Part shown: piece by piece, positions 33,756 to 41,466 of the stretch
Numbering within the stretch: position 1 is the stretch's first letter
Layout of the letters: each line of letters begins with the position of its first letter
Assembly: GCA_025758045.1 (NCBI GenBank)
Contig: CP107208.1
Coordinates: 744,001-808,000 of the forward strand
DNA length: 64,000 bases
Direction: 5' to 3'
From: Oscillospiraceae bacterium
Lineage (GTDB): Bacteria > Bacillota > Clostridia > Oscillospirales > Ruminococcaceae
Notes under the pieces: model-generated
What the model saw: only the letters and a program-made list of their open reading frames with translations
Told to the model about the DNA's origin: nothing
The model's database searches: none
Translations under genes and position numbers: made by a program

Positions 33756-34523
33756 TTACACATTGCGGAACTGCCACAGCAGCACGCTGCCGGCCACACC
33801 GGCGTTCAGGCTTTCCACCTGGTCTGTCATCGGGATACGCACAGCCAGGTCACAGGCGGCCACGGTGGCATCCGTCAGGCCCTGTCCCTCGCTGCCAATG
33901 ACTACGCAGAGTCCCTGCGGGAACTCCTGCCCGGCTTCACCCAGCGGGCGGGAGTTGTACAGAGCGGTGGCCAGGCAGGCTACACCCCGGGCGCGCAGGC
34001 CTTGCAGGGTGGCGGGCAGGTCGTCCACATGCAGTACCGGCAGCCGCCCGGCCGCGCCCATCGAGGAGCGCAGTGTTTTGGGCGAAAACGGTGCGGCGCA
34101 CCCCGGTCCCAACAGGACCAGGTCGTACCCAAAGGCCGCGGCGCTGCGCAGCAGGGTGCCCACATTGCCGGGGTCCTGCACGCCTTCCAGCGCCAGGATG
34201 TGGGTGGCGGTGTCCAGCTGCTCTACCGGGGGCGCGGGCTGTTCAAACAGCACAAACACGCCCTGGCTCGTCTTGGTGCCCGCCAGCTTTTCGGCCACGT
34301 GAGGCGCGATCAGCGTGGGGCGCAAGCTTTCCAACGCGGGCGTCTTTTCCATAGCCGCCTCGGTGGCATAAGCCGTGCGCGGGGTGCAGCTTTTGGCCAG
34401 TTCCAGGCAAAGCTTCGGCCCCTCGGCAAAAAACAGCCCCTCTGCCGCGCGCTGCTTCTCACTATCGCGCAGTGTGCAGGCATACTTTACGCCTGCGTTG
34501 TCGCGGCTGGTGATTATATCCAT
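33756..34523 (-). CDS. TrmH/SpoU family RNA 2'-O-methyltransferase
   Basis: 255-residue SPOUT methyltransferase. N-terminal substrate-binding part ('ITSRDNAGVKYACTLRDSEKQRAAEGLFFAEGPKLCLEL'), then motif 1 'ALEGVQDPGNVGTLLRSAAAFG', motif 2 'CVVIGSEGQGLTD' and motif 3 'IPMTDQVESLNAGVAGSVLLWQ', which form the knotted SAM site. An rRNA or tRNA ribose is the likely target; the exact site is not predictable. ATG 34523 has GAGAGGGG upstream. Confidence 0.92.
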   Translation of the reverse strand: MDIITSRDNAGVKYACTLRDSEKQRAAEGLFFAEGPKLCLELAKSCTPRTAYATEAAMEKTPALESLRPTLIAPHVAEKLAGTKTSQGVFVLFEQPAPPVEQLDTATHILALEGVQDPGNVGTLLRSAAAFGYDLVLLGPGCAAPFSPKTLRSSMGAAGRLPVLHVDDLPATLQGLRARGVACLATALYNSRPLGEAGQEFPQGLCVVIGSEGQGLTDATVAACDLAVRIPMTDQVESLNAGVAGSVLLWQFRNV

Positions 34524-34643
34524 TTTAGCGCCCCTCTCCCGTAAAATCAATGTTGTTTTATGAACGATAGGGATTCCCTATGCAGGAAAGCTACCCACAG
34601 TAAGCCGTAAAACGGCTGTGCTATAGCTTTCCCCTTTAAACAC

Positions 34644-34676
34644 AAAAGGACTCACGCGTGCGCGTGAGTCTTTTTG
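34644..34676. terminator. Terminator of the infC-rpmI-rplT operon
   Basis: GACTCACGCG and CGCGTGAGTC form a ten-base perfect stem with runs of A and T on both sides, just past the rplT stop. Confidence 0.88.
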
Positions 34677-34685
34677 CAAGAATTA

Positions 34686-35039
34686 TTACAGAGCCTTCTT
34701 GGCGGTCTCGACCAGAGCGTTGAAGCTGGCGGGATCGTGGATAGCCATTTCAGACAGCATCTTGCGGTTCAGCTCGACGCCAGCCTTCTTCAGGCCGTTC
34801 ATGAAGCTGGAGTAGTTCATGCCCTGAGCGCGAACAGCGTTGTTGATGCGGGTGATCCACAGGTTGCGGAACTGACGCTTCTTCTGCTTACGGCCAACGA
34901 AAGCGTAGTTGCCGGACTTCATGACGGCCTGCTTGGCCATGCGGAAGTGCTTGGACTTAGCACCGTAGTAGCCCTTTGCGAGTTTGAGAGTTTTAGCACG
35001 ACGCTTGTGCGTCATGGTAGCGCCTTTAATACGAGCCAT
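34686..35039 (-). CDS. rplT: 50S ribosomal protein L20
   Basis: 117 residues, standard bL20 ('MARIKGATMTHKRRAKTLKLAKGYYGAKSKHFR'). Early 50S assembly protein and, in Firmicutes and E. coli, a feedback repressor of its own operon. Third gene of infC-rpmI-rplT. GGAG before the ATG. Confidence 0.99.
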   Translation of the reverse strand: MARIKGATMTHKRRAKTLKLAKGYYGAKSKHFRMAKQAVMKSGNYAFVGRKQKKRQFRNLWITRINNAVRAQGMNYSSFMNGLKKAGVELNRKMLSEMAIHDPASFNALVETAKKAL

Positions 35040-35092
35040 GGTTTATATCTCCTTTATACACTCTTAAGTTAACTGACCTTGCCGCGGGGCGA

Positions 35093-35299
35093 TTAGCCGC
35101 CGTAGGGCATCATTTTCTTGACAGCAGCCTCGTTGGTCTTGTCGACATACTTGGGCATGCGCAGGCCGCGGGTGAGCTTGGTGGTCTTCTTGGTCAGGAT
35201 GTGGCGGCGCTTGGTCGCATTGCGCTTGATCTTACCGGAAGCAGTCATCTTGAAGCGCTTCTTTGCGCCGGAAAGGGTCTTGAGCTTCATTTTAGCCAT
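35093..35299 (-). CDS. rpmI: 50S ribosomal protein L35
   Basis: 68 residues, basic, standard bL35 ('KLKTLSGAKKRFKMTASGKIKRN'). GGAGGAAACAACA before ATG 35299 fixes the start; the internal Met at codon 4 is not needed. Confidence 0.98.
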   Translation of the reverse strand: MAKMKLKTLSGAKKRFKMTASGKIKRNATKRRHILTKKTTKLTRGLRMPKYVDKTNEAAVKKMMPYGG

Positions 35300-35326
35300 T
35301 GTTGTTTCCTCCTAAAGAGTTACTTC

Positions 35327-35857
35327 TTACTTGTTGGGTGCGGGGGACATGAACATCATCATGCTGCGGCCCTCAAGCTTGGGCTGCTTGTCGATGACGG
35401 CCTTGCCTGCCAACGCATCGGCAAACCGCTTGTGCACTTCCAGACCCAGGCTGGTATGTGCCATTTCACGGCCGCGGAACCGGATGCTCACCTTGAGCTT
35501 GTGACCCTGCTGCAGGAATTTGGCAGCCTGGTTCACCTTGGTGTTGAAGTCGTTGGTGTCGATATTCAGGGAAAGGCGGATCTCCTTGAGTTCAACCACT
35601 TTCTGGTTCTTCTTGGCTTCCTTTTCCTTTTTCTGCATCTCGAAACGGTACTTGCCGTAATCCAGGATCTTGCACACCGGCGGCTTGGCCTGCGGCGCAA
35701 CCTTGACCAGGTCAAGATCTTTGTCGATAGCCATACGCAGTGCGTCGCGCGGGCTCATAATGCCCATCTGCGCGCCGTCCGCCCCGATCAGGCGGATCTC
35801 TTTATCGCGGATCTGCTCATTGATTTCCAGTTCCTTGGAATTGCTGTTGCTGGCGAT
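35327..35857 (-). CDS. infC: Translation initiation factor IF-3 with an ATC start codon
   Basis: Initiation factor that checks the start codon and keeps subunits apart. No ATG, GTG or TTG fits the N-terminus. GGAGGTG is followed seven bases later by ATC (35857-35855) and then 'ASNSNSKELEINEQIRDKEIRLI', the usual IF-3 opening, giving 176 residues. The frame can be extended to 35926 only through the leader hairpin. IF-3 is known to autoregulate through non-canonical starts such as AUU. N- and C-terminal domains ('DYGKYRFEMQKKEKEAKKNQK' linker at about 75-95) are complete. Confidence 0.95.
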   Translation of the reverse strand: MASNSNSKELEINEQIRDKEIRLIGADGAQMGIMSPRDALRMAIDKDLDLVKVAPQAKPPVCKILDYGKYRFEMQKKEKEAKKNQKVVELKEIRLSLNIDTNDFNTKVNQAAKFLQQGHKLKVSIRFRGREMAHTSLGLEVHKRFADALAGKAVIDKQPKLEGRSMMMFMSPAPNK

Positions 35858-35871
35858 TGGAACACACCTCC

Positions 35872-36024
35872 CACAAGTGTATGATAAATGATAAAAGCGG
35901 CTGCCATAAAAGCAGCCGCCGAACATACGTAGTTGCGCACCAAGTGCGTATCTGGTATGACCCGGGGCTTTGCGCCCGCAAGGTGAGCCGACGGCCTACT
36001 GCCGGTTGCTGCTTTTTTTACAGG
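35872..36024 (-). promoter_or_regulatory. infC leader with terminator hairpin (L20-leader-type attenuator)
   Basis: About 150 nt of structured leader between promoter and infC. Its 3' part, read on the minus strand, is GCGGCTGC, a seven-base loop, GCAGCCGC (35897-35919) and TTTT, an intrinsic terminator 36 bases before the ribosome binding site. Position is that of the Firmicutes L20 leader, where L20 binding promotes termination. I could not verify the L20-binding fold by eye. Confidence 0.65.
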
Positions 36025-36028
36025 CAAT

Positions 36029-36057
36029 AGTTTACCATAGAAACCGTGCCTTGTCAA
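36029..36057 (-). promoter_or_regulatory. Promoter of infC-rpmI-rplT
   Basis: Minus strand TTGACA (36052-36057), 17-base spacer, TAAACT (36029-36034). A near-consensus, strong promoter. Confidence 0.85.
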
Positions 36058-36074
36058 GGGATTTTTTCACACTT

Positions 36075-37832
36075 TTACATCGTTTCCGGCACGCTGACTT
36101 TGAACATGGTCAGGATGTTGCGGATGACGCCGCGCACGGCGAGACACAGGGCAATGCGGCCCTGCTGGACAGCACCCTCGGTGCCCATGATGCGGCAGGC
36201 GTTATAGAAGCGGTGGTAAGCCGAGGCCACATCGATGCAGTAGCGGGTGATGCGGGCGGGGTCGTACTTATCGGCCGCGGCCACGATCTCTGCCGGGAAG
36301 GCGGCCAGCAGGCGGATCAGGGCCTGCTCGGCGGGGTCGGTCAGCACGGAGGCATCAACACCGTCCACGCCGTTGAAGGTGATGCCCTCGCTCTCCAGCT
36401 TTTTCAGCACGGAGCAGATGCGGGCGTGGGCATACTGCACATAGTAGACGGGGTTTTCACTGTCGTTGCGCACGGCCAGGTCGAGGTCAAAGTCCAGGGT
36501 GGAGGAGCTTTCGCGCTGATTGAAGAAGAAACGGGCGGAATCGATAGGCACCTCGTCCAGCAGGTCGGTCAGGGTGATGGCCTTGCCGGTACGCTTGCTC
36601 ATACGCACGGGCTTGCCGTCGCGCATCAGGTTGACCATCTGCATCAGCACGATGTCCAGGCGATTGCCGTCCAGGCCGATGGCATCCATAGCACCCTTCA
36701 TGCGAGCCACGTGGCCGTGGTGGTCGGCGCCCCAGACGTCGATGGCCTTGTCAAAGCCGCGGACGGCCAGCTTATTATAATGGTAGGCGATGTCGGCGGC
36801 GAAGTAGGTGGGGATGCCGTTGGCACGGACGAGGACCTCGTCCTTAGCCTCTTCCTCGCTGCCGTCGTCAGCCTTTTTCTTGTTGACGACGCCGTACTTG
36901 GCGGCGTACTGGGCGCTGCGGTACATGATAGCGCCGTCCTCGGCCTTGTAGCAGGCACCGATCTCCAGCAGCTTATCCACAACCGCCTGGACCGCACCGG
37001 ACTTGTGCAGGTCGCTCTCGTGGAACCAGACATCATAATCGATACGATACTTGCCCAGGTCGCGCTGCAGGCCGGCAATGTTCTTGGGCAGGGCGTCGGC
37101 AATGAGAGCCTCTTTCAGCTCCTCGAAGTCGGCATTGACATAGCTGTCGCCATGGACCTCAGCAAACTCCTTGGCGCGCTGAATGATGTCAGCGCCCTGG
37201 TAGCACTCCTCGGGCAGCGGGCAGGCTTCCTCGCCCTTGTACAGCTGCAGGTAGCGGATGGCCAGGCTCTTGCCGAACTTCTGGATCTGGTTGCCGGCGT
37301 CGTTGATATAGAACTCGCGGGTGACATCGCAGCCGGCCCAATCCAGGCAGGCGGCCAGACCGTCACCCAGGGCACCGCCGCGGGCGTTACCCATGTGCAT
37401 GGGGCCGGTGGGGTTGGCGGAAACGAACTCCACGTTATACTTTTTGCCGGCACCGGCGTCGGTGCGGCCGTATTCCGGGTTGGCGCAGGCGGCGCGGACA
37501 ACGCTGGTGAACCAATCCTGACCCAGGAACAGGTTGATGAAGCCGGGGCCTGCAATGTCCACGCCGGAGAACAGCGTGCCGTTCAGGTCCAGCTTGGCGG
37601 TGATGGCCTCAGCGATCTGGCGGGGTGCCTTATGGAAAGCACGGGCACCGGCCATGGCAATGTTGGATGCTACGTCACCGTTTTTGACATCCGCCGGGAT
37701 CTCGACGATGAAATCGGGCAGTTCTGCGGCGGGCAGGGCGCCATCGGCCACGGCGGCCTTGGCGGCATCGGTCAGCAGGGCGCGGGCTTCGGTCAGCGCG
37801 GCCTGGCGGGGGTTGTAGTTTTTATAGTCCAT
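36075..37832 (-). CDS. argS: Arginyl-tRNA synthetase
   Basis: 585-residue class I synthetase. The HIGH-type motif is 'VSANPTGPMHMGNARGGALGD' near residue 135; the KMSKS-type site appears as 'VRMSKRTGKAITLTDLLDEV', as often in ArgS; the C-terminal 'ARICSVLKKLE' is followed by the DALR anticodon-binding domain. It lies after DUF1934 (YwiB-like) on the same strand, a pairing also seen in Bacillus, but a MITE-like element now separates them. Confidence 0.98.
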   Translation of the reverse strand: MDYKNYNPRQAALTEARALLTDAAKAAVADGALPAAELPDFIVEIPADVKNGDVASNIAMAGARAFHKAPRQIAEAITAKLDLNGTLFSGVDIAGPGFINLFLGQDWFTSVVRAACANPEYGRTDAGAGKKYNVEFVSANPTGPMHMGNARGGALGDGLAACLDWAGCDVTREFYINDAGNQIQKFGKSLAIRYLQLYKGEEACPLPEECYQGADIIQRAKEFAEVHGDSYVNADFEELKEALIADALPKNIAGLQRDLGKYRIDYDVWFHESDLHKSGAVQAVVDKLLEIGACYKAEDGAIMYRSAQYAAKYGVVNKKKADDGSEEEAKDEVLVRANGIPTYFAADIAYHYNKLAVRGFDKAIDVWGADHHGHVARMKGAMDAIGLDGNRLDIVLMQMVNLMRDGKPVRMSKRTGKAITLTDLLDEVPIDSARFFFNQRESSSTLDFDLDLAVRNDSENPVYYVQYAHARICSVLKKLESEGITFNGVDGVDASVLTDPAEQALIRLLAAFPAEIVAAADKYDPARITRYCIDVASAYHRFYNACRIMGTEGAVQQGRIALCLAVRGVIRNILTMFKVSVPETM

Positions 37833-37872
37833 AGGTTACCTCCTGTGGGAGTTTTGCTTTTGTACGACTTAG

Positions 37873-38044
37873 GGCAGCACCGCACAATTCCCGCCTTACG
37901 GCTTAAGCACCGCTCCGGCGGCTGCGGCACGGCAACTGCGTTGCCAAAATGCTCGATAATACACAAAGTATTATCTGCGCTTTTGGCTTAGCAGCTGCCG
38001 CACCTCGCTCGCCGTATCGGCACTTAGAATTATGCGGTATTGCC
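37873..38044 (-). repeat. MITE-like element, copy 1 (short form, 172 bp)
   Basis: Bounded by TTAG at 37869-37872 and 38045-38048, with terminal inverted repeats GGCARYACCGCAYAATTC. Reverse orientation relative to the other copies. About four differences by eye from the 172-bp copy at 61185. It carries a central hairpin GATAATAC/GTATTATC. The right TTAG contains the stop codon of the DUF1934 gene. Confidence 0.88.
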
Positions 38045-38491
38045 TTAGTTTTCGGCGTTTTTGGGCAGGGCTTCCACCGTGATGTCCACGAGGTTGCGGC
38101 TGATGAAATTCTCGGCGCCGGAATCCAGCGTATAGCTGAATTTCAGCTTGCCACCCTCCTCGGTCAGTTCATGCTCGATGACATCGGCGGCGACGCCCAG
38201 GCTGATGGCACCGTAGCCGGTCTCGTAATGGCAGAGATGGCGGGTGCCTTTCTCAATGATAAGCTGGCTGGGCACCTTGCCGTAACGCAGCATTGATACT
38301 TTACGGGCATCTTCGGCCACCTTGACGGTGGTGGTGCATCCTTCGTAGCCGGTGGCTTCGGTTTCTTTATAAACGATATAATAGGCACCCTCTTTGTGGA
38401 CGAGTGAGCCGCGGGTCATCAGTTCGACGGTGTCGCTGTCGCCGCGCTGCTCCATGGTGCCTTTGATGGTGATGAGAAAATTTTCCTGCAT
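38045..38491 (-). CDS. DUF1934 (YwiB-like) beta-barrel protein
   Basis: 148 residues, family of unknown function with a calycin-like barrel. Features: 'MQENFLITIKGTMEQRGDSDTVELMTRGSL', 'YYIVYKETEATG', 'MLRYGKVPSQLIIEKGTRHLCHYET' and 'LKFSYTLDSGAENFISRNLVDITVE'. The stop codon TAA (38047-38045) lies inside the four-base target duplication of a MITE-like element. The gene is flanked on both sides by inverted copies of that element. Confidence 0.88.
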   Translation of the reverse strand: MQENFLITIKGTMEQRGDSDTVELMTRGSLVHKEGAYYIVYKETEATGYEGCTTTVKVAEDARKVSMLRYGKVPSQLIIEKGTRHLCHYETGYGAISLGVAADVIEHELTEEGGKLKFSYTLDSGAENFISRNLVDITVEALPKNAEN

Positions 38492-38540
38492 GGTTTTTCC
38501 TTATACAAATATAAGTTTGTGCTTAAGGGTAGGCTCTCTC

Positions 38541-38640
38541 CCCTACCCGCTTCGCGGGGCCGCTTACGCGGCCGGACCCCTCTGTCGCTACGCGACGTCT
38601 CCCCACGCTGTGGGGAGTCACCCTCCCAGAGGGGGCCTTT
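38541..38640. repeat. String of five short perfect hairpins
   Basis: In 100 bases: CCCGC-ttc-GCGGG (38546-38558), GGCCGC-ttac-GCGGCC (38558-38573), GTCGC-tac-GCGAC (38584-38596), CTCCCC-N7-GGGGAG (38599-38617), CCCTC-cca-GAGGG (38621-38633). No coding potential. It lies directly before MITE copy 2 and upstream of DUF1934. Its origin is unknown. Confidence 0.65.
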
Positions 38641-38661
38641 TGGCAGAAGATGCTTATTTAG

Positions 38662-39009
38662 GGCAATACCGCATAATTCTAAGTGCCGATACGGCGAGCG
38701 AGGTGCGGCAGATGCTAAGCCAAAAGCGCAGATAATACTTTGTGCTGCAAAGGTGAGCGCCGCCAGTGGCGGATACAGCGAACCGAAGCAGGGGCAGCGG
38801 TCGCAGAGTGCGAGGGGCTTTTGTCCCCGAAGCACGATGCGGGTACCGCAACCCGACATTATCGAGCATTTTGGCAACGCAGATGCCGTGCCGCACACCG
38901 AGCCGCAGCGAGGCGCTTCGGAGCGCAACCGCCGCTTGCGGCGGCTCTTGGCGCGGAGATCCGCCGGAGCGGTGCTTAAGCCGTTAGGCGGGAATTGTGC
39001 GGTGTTGCC
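38662..39009 (+). repeat. MITE-like element, copy 2 (long form, 348 bp)
   Basis: Same termini as copy 1, flanked by TTAG at 38658-38661 and 39010-39013. The central hairpin is interrupted by an extra block of about 115 bp, shared with copy 3; copy 2 has a further GC-rich insertion of about 70 bp near the right end. The right TTAG holds the murI stop codon. Confidence 0.87.
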
Positions 39010-39825
39010 TTAGTAAGTTTCAATCGCGATCTGCTCAACAGGGCCGCCGGCGTATTCGCCTAGGAAGCGATGTTCCAGTTCGTCGAAGTTATCCGGCGTG
39101 TCGCTGACGTAGTAATGGGCGTTGCCGCCCTCGGTGCGGCCGTTCAGCAGGCCCAGATCCGCCAGCGCCGCCGCGGCCGCCTGGGCCGTGACCTTTCCGG
39201 AATCGATCAGGGTGACATCGCTGCCCATGAAATCGCCGATCATCTTTTTCAACAGCGGATAGTGGGTGCAGCCCAGGATCAGGGTGTCGACCCCGGCATC
39301 CTTTACCTCCTGCAGATACTCGGCGATGATGAGCTTGGTGACGGGGTTGCCGTCGTTCACATAGCCGTTTTCCACCAGCGGCACGAACATGGGGCAGGCG
39401 CGGGCGACGATCTCCGTCTCCGGCTTCATGTCCTTGATGACCGCCGCGTAGGAACCGCTGCGCACCGTGGCCGCCGTGCCGATGATGCCCACCTTGCCGT
39501 TGCGGGTGGCATCCACCGCCGCACGGGCCGTAGCACCCACCACGCCGGTAAAAGGCACCGGCAGACGGGCGGCTTCCTCGGGCGGGTAGGTGGAGGACAC
39601 TGTGCCGCAGGCAGCAATAATGAACTTTACATCGTGGGAAAGCAGAAAGCGGATGTCCTGCCGGGCATACTGGCGGATGATCTCCCGCCCGCGGGAGCCG
39701 TAGGGCACGCGGCCGGTATCACCAAAATAAATGATGTCCTCGCCGGGCAGCACGCGGCGCAGCTGGCGCACGGCGGTCAAGCCGCCCAGACCGCTGTCAA
39801 ACACTCCGATAGGGCGGGTGTCCAT
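39010..39825 (-). CDS. murI: Glutamate racemase
   Basis: Supplies D-glutamate for peptidoglycan. 271 residues. 'IGVFDSGLGGLTAVRQLRRVLPGEDIIYFGDTGRVPYG' at the N-terminus, first catalytic Cys in 'IIAACGTVSS', second in 'LILGCTHYPLL'. The first motif is usually ACNTAS, so this is a variant. The start ATG shares a base with the ddl stop (TGATG). The stop TAA (39012-39010) lies in the target duplication of a MITE-like element. Confidence 0.95.
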   Translation of the reverse strand: MDTRPIGVFDSGLGGLTAVRQLRRVLPGEDIIYFGDTGRVPYGSRGREIIRQYARQDIRFLLSHDVKFIIAACGTVSSTYPPEEAARLPVPFTGVVGATARAAVDATRNGKVGIIGTAATVRSGSYAAVIKDMKPETEIVARACPMFVPLVENGYVNDGNPVTKLIIAEYLQEVKDAGVDTLILGCTHYPLLKKMIGDFMGSDVTLIDSGKVTAQAAAAALADLGLLNGRTEGGNAHYYVSDTPDNFDELEHRFLGEYAGGPVEQIAIETY

Positions 39826-40937
39826 CAGTATGCCCCCTTCCGACGGTGCAGGGCCAGCTGCAGCAGGCGGTCCACCAGCTGGGCGTAGCTCAAGCCCTCG
39901 TGCTCCATCAGTTTCGGGTACATGCTGATGGAGGTAAAGCCCGGCAGGGTGTTCAGCTCGTTGCAAAGCACACGGCCGGTGCCGCGCTCCACAAAGAAGT
40001 CGCAGCGGGACAGGCCGGCGCAGCCCAGGGCCAGGTACGCGCGGCGGGCCTCTGTGCGGACTTCGTCCAACTTTTCCTCGCTCAGATGGGCGGGGATGAC
40101 AGTCTGAGAGACACCGTTTTTGTACTTGTCATCGTAGGTGTAGAACTCCGCACCGGCCAGAATTTCGCCGGGGCGGGTGGTGGAGACGGTGGCGGGGTCG
40201 TCGGGGTTGCCGATGGCGGCGCACTCGACCTCCTGGCCGTCGATGAACTCCTCAAAGACGACCTTGTCATCCTCTTTCAGGGCGGTCACGACGGCCTGCT
40301 CCAGCACAGCACGGTCGGTAGCTTTGGTAATACCAACGCTGGAACCGGCGTTGGCGGGTTTGACGAAGATGGGGTAGCCCAGGCGCTGTTCAATGCTGTC
40401 CAGCAGGGTCTTGTGGTCGCCCTCCAGCTCGGCGCGGATGGCACTGGCCCACTTGCAGTGGGGCACACTGGCGGCATCCATGATGGTGTTGGCAACGGCT
40501 TTGTCCATGCAGACAGCGCTGCCCAGCACGCCGCAACCCACGTAAGGGATGCGGGCCAGTTCAAACAGGCCCTGGATGGTGCCATCCTCGCCGTTTTTGC
40601 CGTGCATGACGGGAGCGCAGATGTCGATGTGGACCAGCTCGGCTTTGCCGTCCTTCAGCAGCCAGATGCCGTGGTCGGTGCGGTCGGGGCTGAGGACGCA
40701 AGGGGTGCAGTCGACACCCTTCTCCCAGCTGCCGTCGGCCATGGCCTCGGGCGTGGGACTGCAGGCCAGCCAGCGGCCCTGCTTGGTGATGCCCACGGGG
40801 AACACCTCGTATCGATCGGCACAGGGGGCCTGTGCCAGGGCGCGCAGCCAGGTCGAGGCCGAAACACAGCTGACCTCGTGCTCACTGGATACGCCGCCGA
40901 AAAACAGCGCAACGCGCAGTTTTTTAGTTTCGTTCAT
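39825..40937 (-). CDS. ddl: D-alanine--D-alanine ligase
   Basis: ATP-grasp enzyme making D-Ala-D-Ala. 370 residues. 'VALFFGGVSSEHEVSCVSA', 'GVLGSAVCMDKAVAN', 'FVKPANAGSSVGITKA' and 'ELNTLPGFTSISMYPKLMEHEGL' mark the substrate, ATP and metal sites. ATG 40937 lies ten bases after GAGGAG. It forms a cell-wall precursor pair with murI. Confidence 0.96.
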   Translation of the reverse strand: MNETKKLRVALFFGGVSSEHEVSCVSASTWLRALAQAPCADRYEVFPVGITKQGRWLACSPTPEAMADGSWEKGVDCTPCVLSPDRTDHGIWLLKDGKAELVHIDICAPVMHGKNGEDGTIQGLFELARIPYVGCGVLGSAVCMDKAVANTIMDAASVPHCKWASAIRAELEGDHKTLLDSIEQRLGYPIFVKPANAGSSVGITKATDRAVLEQAVVTALKEDDKVVFEEFIDGQEVECAAIGNPDDPATVSTTRPGEILAGAEFYTYDDKYKNGVSQTVIPAHLSEEKLDEVRTEARRAYLALGCAGLSRCDFFVERGTGRVLCNELNTLPGFTSISMYPKLMEHEGLSYAQLVDRLLQLALHRRKGAY

Positions 40938-41075
40938 AGTAGAAAGACTCCTCAACAATTATATACAGACACACTACAAGTCTTCAGTTTATTATAATAC
41001 CATATTATGCAGGGGTTTGCCATAGCATTTGCAAAAACTTTTTGTAGAATTGGCGCAAGCTGCGCGATTCCACAG

Positions 41076-41105
41076 AAAAGGCTCCCTCTGTGAGGGAGCC
41101 TTTTC
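41076..41105. terminator. Terminator after the YgbA-like gene
   Basis: GAAAAGGCTCCCTC, three-base loop, GAGGGAGCCTTTTC. Bidirectional A/T flanks. Confidence 0.88.
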
Positions 41106-41133
41106 CGTGTTGCCGCCTATTTGCAGGGGCATA

Positions 41134-41466
41134 TTACTTTTTCTGTTTTTTCGTCTCGATCAAATGCCGTATCGCCAGGACGGGGTGGTGGAAGATCATC
41201 CGCGGGCCGCTCCAGCGCATGACCTGGCGGATGGCCTCCCGCATCTGGGGCTTGTAGCAATGAGTCTTGCAGGCACTGCAGAAGGTCTTGGTCTCCATGT
41301 GCGGGCAGTGGTCCACCCGGGCATCGGCATAGCTGCGCAAAGCCTCACAGTCCGGGCAGAGGGCATGCCCCCTGGTACCGTGGTGGCCATGGCAGTACAG
41401 CTCGATCATCAGGCCCATGGTCTGTTTTTCCTGCTCGCGCTTTTGGGCGGGTGTTTTGGCGACCAT
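41134..41466 (-). CDS. YgbA-type 'nitrous oxide-stimulated promoter' family protein
   Basis: 110 residues with five conserved cysteines and several histidines: 'YCHGHHGTRGHALCPDCEAL', 'HCPHMETKTFCSACKTHCYKPQMREAIRQVMRWSGPRM', 'HPVLAIRHLI'. This is the YgbA family; the E. coli gene is NsrR-controlled and linked to nitrosative stress. A metal or Fe-S site is plausible from the Cys pattern. Its start overlaps the stop of the ABC exporter (TGATG), so it belongs to that operon. Confidence 0.88.
   Translation of the reverse strand: MVAKTPAQKREQEKQTMGLMIELYCHGHHGTRGHALCPDCEALRSYADARVDHCPHMETKTFCSACKTHCYKPQMREAIRQVMRWSGPRMIFHHPVLAIRHLIETKKQKK

Noticed and set aside
38656..39012. Short recurring ORFs inside the repeats (reading like MLDN...SIICAF)
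   Set aside because: They arise only from repeated MITE-like sequence, differ in length and frame, and have no ribosome binding site.
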